Assembly: GCF_000719475.1 (NCBI RefSeq)
Contig: NZ_JOGO01000043.1
Coordinates: forward strand, 1-54,274
Direction of reading: 5' to 3'
Length of the DNA: 54,274 bases
Origin: Streptomyces sp. NRRL F-5630
Lineage (GTDB): Bacteria > Actinomycetota > Actinomycetes > Streptomycetales > Streptomycetaceae
The notes under the pieces are model-generated. The model worked only from the letters and a program-made list of their open reading frames with translations. It ran no database searches and had not been told where the DNA came from. Position numbers and translations under genes: made by a program. Below are positions 49,112-54,274 of this stretch, piece after piece (position 1 is the first letter of the stretch; the number at the start of each line of letters is the position of its first letter).

Positions 49112-49317
49112 GGGCGCGTCGCGTCGGCGGACGGTCTGGCTGAGTGCGCTGTCCGGCCGGTGGCTGCTTCGGGGTGGTGGGGGTGGCGGTGCTCGGCCGG
49201 TGGCCGCTTCCGGTCGGTGCGGCCGTGACCGTACGCCCGCGCACGCCGTCAGCCGGGCCGCGACCCGGCGGAGGACGGACGGCAACTGTCCGAGGGCCGG
49301 CCGGGGCCTGCCCGTGG

Positions 49318-50112
49318 TCAGTCCCGGGAGGGACCGTCCGGGGGCAGCGGGGTGTGCCTGATGCCGTGAAGCAGCGCGCGGAAGGACCACGTGAAGCGGG
49401 CGTCGGGGGTGCCGGAGAGGAGGCGCGACGAGGCCGCGCGGATGTGCGGGTGACGGGCGGGGTCGGCGCCGTGGACGGCGTGCCGGATCGCCTGCCACTC
49501 CTCGTCGGCGACCGGTGAGGCGTCGCGGTCGGTCTGTTCGGCGGCCGTGGCCGTGGCGTGCTGGAGCAGCAGGTCCACGCCCCAGGCGGCCCGGTCGGCC
49601 GCGACGCCGCCCTCGGCGAGGAGGGCGAGCATGCGCTCGATGAGGTCGAGGTAGTGCGGGCCGCTGGGGCGGGCGACGAGCGCGGAGCGCGCGAGGCCCG
49701 GGTAACGGAAGAGGAGGAGCGTGTACGAGTGGAGCAGGCCGATCAGCCGCCGCTCCCACCCCGCCGCGTCCACCTCGGGAGCGACCTCGGCGGACGCGGG
49801 GACCTCCACCTCGCCGAGGAGTTCGTCGAGGATCGCCGCGTGCAGCTCCGTCGTCCCCGCGACGTACACGTAGAGCGAGGCGGGCCCGGTGTCGAGTTCC
49901 TTCGCGAGGCGCCGCATCGTGACCTTGTCGAGGCCCTCGGCGGCCATCACCCGGATCGCCGCCGCGACGATGCCGGAGCGGCTCAGCGCCGGTTTCGCGG
50001 GGCGGTCGCGGCGGCTGCGCGGGGCGGCGGTACGGGGCGCGGCGGCGCGGCGTGGAGACGCGGGGGCCCGGCCGCCGGGTGGCGCGGGGTCCGTGGTGTC
50101 GTCGCCGTCCAT
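49318..50112 (-). CDS. TetR-family transcriptional regulator
   Basis: 264 residues with a 45-residue Pro/Arg-rich N-terminal extension, then the TetR helix-turn-helix (LSRSGIVAAAIRVMAAEGLD, VTMRRLAKELDTGPASLYVYV) and a TetR_C ligand domain (ERRLIGLLHSYTLLLFRYPGLARSAL). Start ATG at 50112 has GAGG immediately before it; an in-frame GTG 19 codons upstream falls within the operator and is less likely. A perfect dyad in the promoter suggests autorepression. No obvious partner gene is divergent, so its target may be only itself or elsewhere. Confidence 0.9.
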   Translation of the reverse strand: MDGDDTTDPAPPGGRAPASPRRAAAPRTAAPRSRRDRPAKPALSRSGIVAAAIRVMAAEGLDKVTMRRLAKELDTGPASLYVYVAGTTELHAAILDELLGEVEVPASAEVAPEVDAAGWERRLIGLLHSYTLLLFRYPGLARSALVARPSGPHYLDLIERMLALLAEGGVAADRAAWGVDLLLQHATATAAEQTDRDASPVADEEWQAIRHAVHGADPARHPHIRAASSRLLSGTPDARFTWSFRALLHGIRHTPLPPDGPSRD

Positions 50113-50160
50113 GTCCCTCGCTCGCCTCGCCTCGCCGTCACGGCCCGGAGCGGCCCCGGG

Positions 50161-50182
50161 CCCGTTCACTGTAACGAACGGG
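50161..50182. promoter_or_regulatory. operator for the TetR gene
   Basis: Perfect arms CCCGTTC (50161-50167) and GAACGGG (50176-50182), 8-nt centre. It overlaps TACAGT (50168-50173) on the minus strand, a -10 giving a leader of about 45 nt to the ATG at 50112. The rest of the 50113-50492 gap shows no gene. Confidence 0.75.
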
Positions 50183-50492
50183 TTCGCCGCGCGGACCCGA
50201 GGCGGCGGAGCCGCGAGGCCGCCGGGCGGGGCGGTCGGTGGTGGAGCACGATGCGCGTCCTGCGGTGTGCTGGGACGCGGGTCCTCGGGGCGGCTGGACG
50301 TGCGCCGCCCGGTACGGGCGGGACGTCAGGCAAGCCGGGCCCGGGGCGCGCTCCCGATCGGGGCCCCTGCGCGTACCGCCCGCCCCCTCGTCCTCGTACC
50401 GGCCCGCTCGTCCTCGTGGTGCCGCGCGCCTCGTACCGTCACCGCTCAGTCGTGCCCCGCCCCCGTCCGATCTCGTCCGACCGGCCCGGCCC

Positions 50493-51515
50493 TCACACCG
50501 TCAGCACCATCCGGAAGCGGGCCTCCCCGCGCCGCATCCGGTCGAACGCCTCGTCCGCCTCCGCGAGCGGCCGTTCCTCTGTCCAGGGGCGGATGCCGGT
50601 GTCCGCCGCGAAACGGAGCGTGTCCTGCGTGTCGACGGCGATTCCGGAGGCGTGGCCGTAGACGCGGCGGGCCCTGTCCACGAACTGCGCGGCGCTGAGG
50701 CCGAGCTGCTCGGGGGCGATGCCGACGATGACGAGTTCGCCCCGGCGGCCGAGCCCCTCGAAGGCGTCGGCCATGGCCTGGGCCTCGGTGACGGTCGCGA
50801 GCACGACCTTCGCGCCGCCGAGCGCCCGGAGCTCGGCCGCGACATCCTGCCTCGTGCTGTCGACGTAGTGCGCGGCGCCCAACTCCGCCGCGAAAGGGCC
50901 CTTCTCCGCCCCACGGGCGATAGCCACCGTGCGGAAACCCATCTTCGTGGCGAACTGCACGCCGAGGTGCCCGAGCCCGCCGAGCCCCAGGATCGCGACC
51001 GTGTCCCCGGCCCGCGCCGCGCTGCGCCGCAAGGCGTTGTAGACGGTGACCCCGGCGCAGGCGAGCGGTGCCGCCTCGACCGCGCTGAGCCCGTCCGGGA
51101 CGGCGGCGAGCGCGACGGCGGGCACGATCACGGACTCCGCGTACCCGCCCGGATAGGCGACACCGGGGATCTCCGCCTCGGGACAGAGCACTCCGTCCCC
51201 GGTACGGCACGCGTCGCAGTGCCCACAGCTCCCGCCGTACCACCCGACGGCGACCCGGTCCCCGACCTCCCAGCCGTCGACCCCCGCGCCGAGCGCGTCG
51301 ATCCGCCCGGCGATCTCGTGCCCCGTCGTGACAGGGAAGGGGTTGCCCAGCGCGCCGCTCACGACAGCCGTGTCCGAGTGGCACACCCCGCACGCCTCGA
51401 CGGCGATCCGCACCTGCCCGGGCCCCGGCTCCCCGGTCTCGACCCGCGCCTCGGTGAAGGGCTCGCCGGCCGCCTCCACCCGCATCGCGCGGTGCGTGCG
51501 CTGTTCCTGGCTCAT
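50493..51515 (-). CDS. zinc-dependent alcohol dehydrogenase
   Basis: 340-residue medium-chain dehydrogenase. Catalytic-zinc ligands Cys45 (CGVCHSD), His66 with Glu67 (GHE); structural zinc four-Cys lobe C97-C100-C103-C111 (GSCGHCDACRTGDGVLC). Rossmann loop GLGGLG at 177-182 (AILGLGGLGHLGV), so NAD(P)H-dependent. Close to the yeast-type and NADPH-dependent aldehyde reductase groups; substrate unknown. The ATG has GAGG about 9 nt upstream. Independent of the TetR gene downstream, with 380 bp between. Confidence 0.94.
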   Translation of the reverse strand: MSQEQRTHRAMRVEAAGEPFTEARVETGEPGPGQVRIAVEACGVCHSDTAVVSGALGNPFPVTTGHEIAGRIDALGAGVDGWEVGDRVAVGWYGGSCGHCDACRTGDGVLCPEAEIPGVAYPGGYAESVIVPAVALAAVPDGLSAVEAAPLACAGVTVYNALRRSAARAGDTVAILGLGGLGHLGVQFATKMGFRTVAIARGAEKGPFAAELGAAHYVDSTRQDVAAELRALGGAKVVLATVTEAQAMADAFEGLGRRGELVIVGIAPEQLGLSAAQFVDRARRVYGHASGIAVDTQDTLRFAADTGIRPWTEERPLAEADEAFDRMRRGEARFRMVLTV

Positions 51516-51879
51516 CTCGTACGTCCTCGCGTCTCGGCTGCGCTGTCCTCCTCACGCCTACCGTGTCGTCCTCGCGGCCTACCGCCGAAGAGGGCCCCGT
51601 CCGCCGACCGGCCCCCCTGCCCGCCCGCCGCTGGGGGAGGTCGCGGCGCGCGCACGCGTTGACCGGGCGCTTCGACCGCGCGCAGGTCTGCACTGCGCGC
51701 AGGTCGCGACGGCGTGCCGGTCCCGACGGCGCGCCGGTCTTGAGCGTTCGCCTGTTTTGAACGCTCGCCTGCGGTCAGCGTTCGTTTTGCCCGCCGGATG
51801 TGGTCAGCGGTCGCCTTTCACCGGGCGGCTGCCTCAGCGTTCGGCTTCACCGGTCGGGTGGTCGCCGCGCCGTCGCTCC
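51516..51879. other. intergenic region with hairpin
   Basis: Gap of repetitive sequence built from GCGCGCAGGTC- and CAGCGTTCG-like words. It holds an 8-bp hairpin (GAGCGTTC 51742-51749, GAACGCTC 51759-51766) that may end the VOC transcript. No gene seen. Confidence 0.5.
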
Positions 51880-52248
51880 TCACCGTTCGGCCTGGCTCCG
51901 CTCCACGCACAGCTCGTTCCCCTCGGGGTCCCGCAGCGTGACCCAGCCACGGCCGTCCGCGAGCCGGTGGTCCTCGTGGAGCGTGGCGCCGAGACCGAGC
52001 AGCCTCTCCACCTCCTCGTCACGTGTGCGGTCCTGCGGCTGGAGGTCGACGTGCCAGCGGTTCTTGGTCGTCTTGGGCTCGTCGACGCGTACGAAGAGGA
52101 GCCCCGTGTCCGGGGTGCGCACCGAAGCCTCGGGATCGCCGGGGAAGTCGTCCTCGGCGAGCGAGCCGTCGAGGACGGCGGCCCAGAAGGTCGCGAGCGT
52201 GTGAGGGTCGGTGCAGTCGACGGTCAGGTGCCTGATGAGAGAAGCCAT
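51880..52248 (-). CDS. VOC-family (glyoxalase/bleomycin-resistance-like) protein
   Basis: 122 residues, two beta-alpha-beta-beta-beta modules of the vicinal oxygen chelate fold: SLIRHLTVDCTDPHTLATFWAAVLDG, LFVRVDEPKTTKNRWHVDLQ and WVTLRDPEGNELCVERS, the last being the typical end. Metal ligands are plausible (His in RWHVDL, Glu in GNELCV) but cannot be assigned. Such proteins are isomerases, dioxygenases or antibiotic-binding proteins; function unknown. The ATG has no Shine-Dalgarno. Confidence 0.9.
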   Translation of the reverse strand: MASLIRHLTVDCTDPHTLATFWAAVLDGSLAEDDFPGDPEASVRTPDTGLLFVRVDEPKTTKNRWHVDLQPQDRTRDEEVERLLGLGATLHEDHRLADGRGWVTLRDPEGNELCVERSQAER

Positions 52249-52601
52249 GGAGGGAGGGGAACACGGCGCGGGACCTACGGCCACCGAATAACGGGGCGCG
52301 CGGGGCGCGTTGGTGCGTGGCGCGTGCCGGACAGGGGTCGGTGGGACGACGGCCCGGAGCCCGCGCCGGGAGGTCGGCCAGGGGCGTGCCTTCGTGGGCG
52401 GTGAGTTCCCGTTCGTCCGGTGTGTCACTCGATCGGGGGCTTGTGCGTGGCTGGTGGGTTTGGTGGTGCGGCGGCGGGCATGACGTCCGGTGAGAGGGCG
52501 GGCGGCGGTCTGGGGGGGGCATGGGGTGAGGTCGAGGGTCTCGGCGCGGGTGGGCGAAAAGGGTTCGCGGGCGCGAGGGGCGGGCCGTAGCCTCGCGCCT
52601 C
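52249..52601. other. intergenic region, nothing seen
   Basis: GC-rich, low-information gap upstream of the VOC gene with no credible open frame, repeat or promoter. Confidence 0.6.
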
Positions 52602-53450
52602 GTGAAGACGGGGGAGTGCGGAGCCGGAGGGGGCGGTCAAGGCGGCGGCGGGGTGGGTGACCTTGCGTGCTCGCAGGTCGGGGTCCTGCCCGTGCCGGGG
52701 AGCGCATTCCCGGCGGAGTGCGGGGCGGCGGGCCGGTGTTGCTCCGGTGCGGCGGGGGAGACGCTGGGGCGTATGACAGCTTCGCGCTGCTGGTGGCCGC
52801 CGCGTGGACTGTCGTCGCGCTCGACCCGCGCCGGTACTCGTGCGGCGTGCTCGACGGCCGGTCCGCACACGGTCGTGGAGCTGCGGGCGGAGGAGAGGGC
52901 GGCGCTCGGCGGCGCGCCTCCTTCGGGGCGGAGACCCGCCGTCGTGATCAGGGAGTGCGTGCGGCGGGGCGCTCGTCCGCCTGGACCCGCTTGCCAGGCA
53001 CCCGGCCCTCGTGCGCCGCGTCCTCGCTCAGGAGCCCTCAACCTTCGGCCTGTTGACCGTGGCGGTGCCGGTGCCTAGGGGGCACGCGGCGTTCCTCGCG
53101 TCGTTGCACGGGACGCTCGTACGGGAGGGGATGGGCGCCGCCGGGGCACGGGTTCGCCGCGAGGGACGAGGATGGGCGGTGACCCGTGGGAGCCCGCGCC
53201 GGATCCGGCAGCACGCCTGTCTGCCCACGAACCGCGTTTCCTGGAGCACGAACTGCGCTCCTTCGCCGCTTCGGGGCTGCCTGACGTCGAGGAACTGCGC
53301 GGACCGCCGTCGGGGCCGACTCGTGCCCGCCGCCGGGCGCGAGACAGCGGGCGCGCTGTGCGACGGGTCCGCCGTCATGCTCGCGCTTCCCGCCTCGGCC
53401 TGGACACCGTCCGCTGCCGGGCGGGCACGGGCGCCGAGTCGCCACAGCGG
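52602..53450 (+). pseudogene. frameshifted alpha/beta hydrolase relic
   Basis: The parts of one alpha/beta hydrolase appear in order but in changing frames: RGGGPVLLRCGGGDAGAYDSF and VVALDPRRYSCGVLDG (frame of 52667), then ALVRLDPLARHPALVRRVLA and LHGTLVREGMGAAGA (frame of 53011), then LSAHEPRFLEHELRSFAASG (frame of 53172), then back with RLVPAAGRETAGA. At least three shifts are needed. The nucleophile segment expected near 52960 is not recognisable. The 5' end is uncertain. A decayed gene is more likely than sequencing error because changes are scattered. Confidence 0.75.
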
Positions 53451-53484
53451 AAAAACCAGCCTTGTCTATCAGGGAGTTGACCAA

Positions 53485-54159
53485 GTGAGCGGAACCACCG
53501 CCGAGTACGAAGGGGCCCGCTGGGCCGACGACGTGCGGGAGACCGTCGCCCGCGCCATGGCGGCACTCGCGCCCGCCACCAGCGAAGGCGCCCCGTCATG
53601 GTCGGTCCCGGCGGGGCCCTTGACGTGGAGTTGCTGGGAGACGGGCGAGCACCTCGCCGACGACCTCTTCGCCTACGCGGCCCAACTGGCCCCCGCTGCC
53701 CCACCGGCGGACGACGACGTGCCCTTCCGCTGGGAGAGCACGACACCCGGCGGCCCCGCGAACACGATCCGCGCCGATCCCGCGCACGGTCCTGCCGGGC
53801 TCCTGCGCGTGATCGACGCGTGCGGCGGGCTGCTCGCGGCGGTCGTACGGGTCACGCCGCCCGAAGCCCGCGCCCAGCACGTCTTCGGCCGGGCGGACGC
53901 GGCCGGGTTCGCCGCGATGGGCATCGTGGAGACCCTCGTGCACACCGATGACCTCGCCCAGGGCCTGGGCCTGGAGTGGAACCCGCCCGAGGCGCAGGTC
54001 GCCCGGTCGCTGGACCGCCTCTTCCCCGACGTCCCCCGCGACCTCGCACCCCCGTGGCCCACCCTCCGCTGGGCCACGGGCCGCGCCTCACTGCCCGGCC
54101 TGCCGGACCGCGCGAACGGCTGGCGCTGGGACGCGAGACCGGCGGGGGACCGGGGGTAG
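53485..54159 (+). CDS. maleylpyruvate isomerase-like mycothiol-dependent protein
   Basis: 224 residues of the DinB-like mycothiol-dependent enzyme family: TCWETGEHLADDLFAYAAQL-type helix with metal-binding His, then AAMGIVETLVHTDDLAQGLGLEW with the second His, and a C-terminal ATGRASLPGLPDRANGWRWD segment. It binds a metal and probably uses mycothiol for isomerisation or thiol transfer. GTG start, GGGAG 8 nt upstream. It lies directly after the hydrolase relic; both may once have formed a small detoxification unit. Confidence 0.85.
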   Translation: MSGTTAEYEGARWADDVRETVARAMAALAPATSEGAPSWSVPAGPLTWSCWETGEHLADDLFAYAAQLAPAAPPADDDVPFRWESTTPGGPANTIRADPAHGPAGLLRVIDACGGLLAAVVRVTPPEARAQHVFGRADAAGFAAMGIVETLVHTDDLAQGLGLEWNPPEAQVARSLDRLFPDVPRDLAPPWPTLRWATGRASLPGLPDRANGWRWDARPAGDRG

Positions 54160-54192
54160 GGGAGGCCGAAGCGGTCGCGGCGGGCCGGGTCG

Positions 54193-54261
54193 GGTCGGGG
54201 GCGCGGGCACGGAGGCGGGCGGGTCGGGGGCGCGGGCACGGAGGCGGGCGGGTCGGGGGCG
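54193..54261. repeat. 29-bp tandem repeat at window end
   Basis: Two identical 29-bp copies (54193-54221, 54222-54250) containing GGTCGGGGGCGCGGGCACGG, and 11-12 nt of a third. Confidence 0.9.
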
Positions 54262-54274
54262 GCGAGGTCTGAGG

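Noticed and set aside
1..54274. tRNA, rRNA, insertion sequence or prophage attachment site
   Set aside because: Reading both strands I saw no cloverleaf-like tRNA arm pattern, rRNA sequence, transposase or integrase motif, or flanking target duplications.

Overview
The window reads as core-type chromosome of a high-GC actinomycete, almost certainly Streptomyces. Base composition is extreme and codon third positions are nearly all G or C. Several genes point the same way: two futalosine-route menaquinone enzymes, two DinB/mycothiol-dependent proteins, many short Streptomyces-style conserved proteins, and many GTG starts. I found no rRNA, tRNA, CRISPR array, insertion sequence, phage gene or integrase. 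The region looks like stable vertical chromosome with single-gene transcription units, decorated by many intergenic tandem repeats.

Layout. 0-5.3 kb is an amino-sugar recycling edge: MurNAc-6-P etherase behind an RpiR-family regulator with a self-overlapping operator, two small conserved proteins, an HD phosphohydrolase, and a CutC-family gene with a DasR-like dre site. 5.3-14.8 kb is a nucleic-acid block: a HelD/HelR-type RNA polymerase-associated ATPase, bacterial XPB helicase and an 836-residue helicase-associated/WYL-like protein, with a small PPOX protein and a VanZ protein between. 15-21.6 kb holds a membrane protein, a HAD phosphatase, a DJ-1/PfpI protein, a TetR/hydrolase pair with twin operators, a two-TM protein and a cold-shock protein. 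21.7-24.2 kb is the mqnD-mqnB-DUF2771 block.

24.3-40.6 kb holds an MFS protein, DUF3027 next to a 1051-residue sacsin-like GHKL ATPase, a methyltransferase, a secreted protein, a CtpE-like P-type ATPase, a FUSC exporter divergent from a MarR regulator, DUF2530, and an NCS2 purine permease behind an AT-rich leader. 40.9-54.3 kb holds a 58-residue RHH protein, MarR+MFS, GAPDH, a GlxA-like regulator, GNAT, ThpR, a 29-residue membrane peptide, an aldo/keto reductase under a MerR-type operator, DinB, TetR, a zinc alcohol dehydrogenase, VOC, a frameshifted alpha/beta hydrolase relic and a mycothiol-dependent enzyme.

Three patterns run across the window. (1) At least eleven genes have a TAnnnT hexamer exactly 6 or 7 nt before the start codon, the signature of leaderless actinobacterial mRNAs. 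These settle several starts and support a 29-codon gene. (2) Palindromic operators sit on or beside regulator promoters (RpiR, both MarR, both TetR, and a MerR-type site with no regulator nearby). (3) Tandem repeats with 7-65 bp periods occupy about ten gaps, three of them overlapping the stop codon of the neighbouring gene. No complete new defence or biosynthetic system is evident. The best candidates for undescribed biology are the sacsin-like ATPase/DUF3027 pair, the XPB/helicase-associated pair, a concentric palindrome bounded by two DnaA-box sequences, and the leaderless mini-protein whose -10 box contains the stop codon of thpR.
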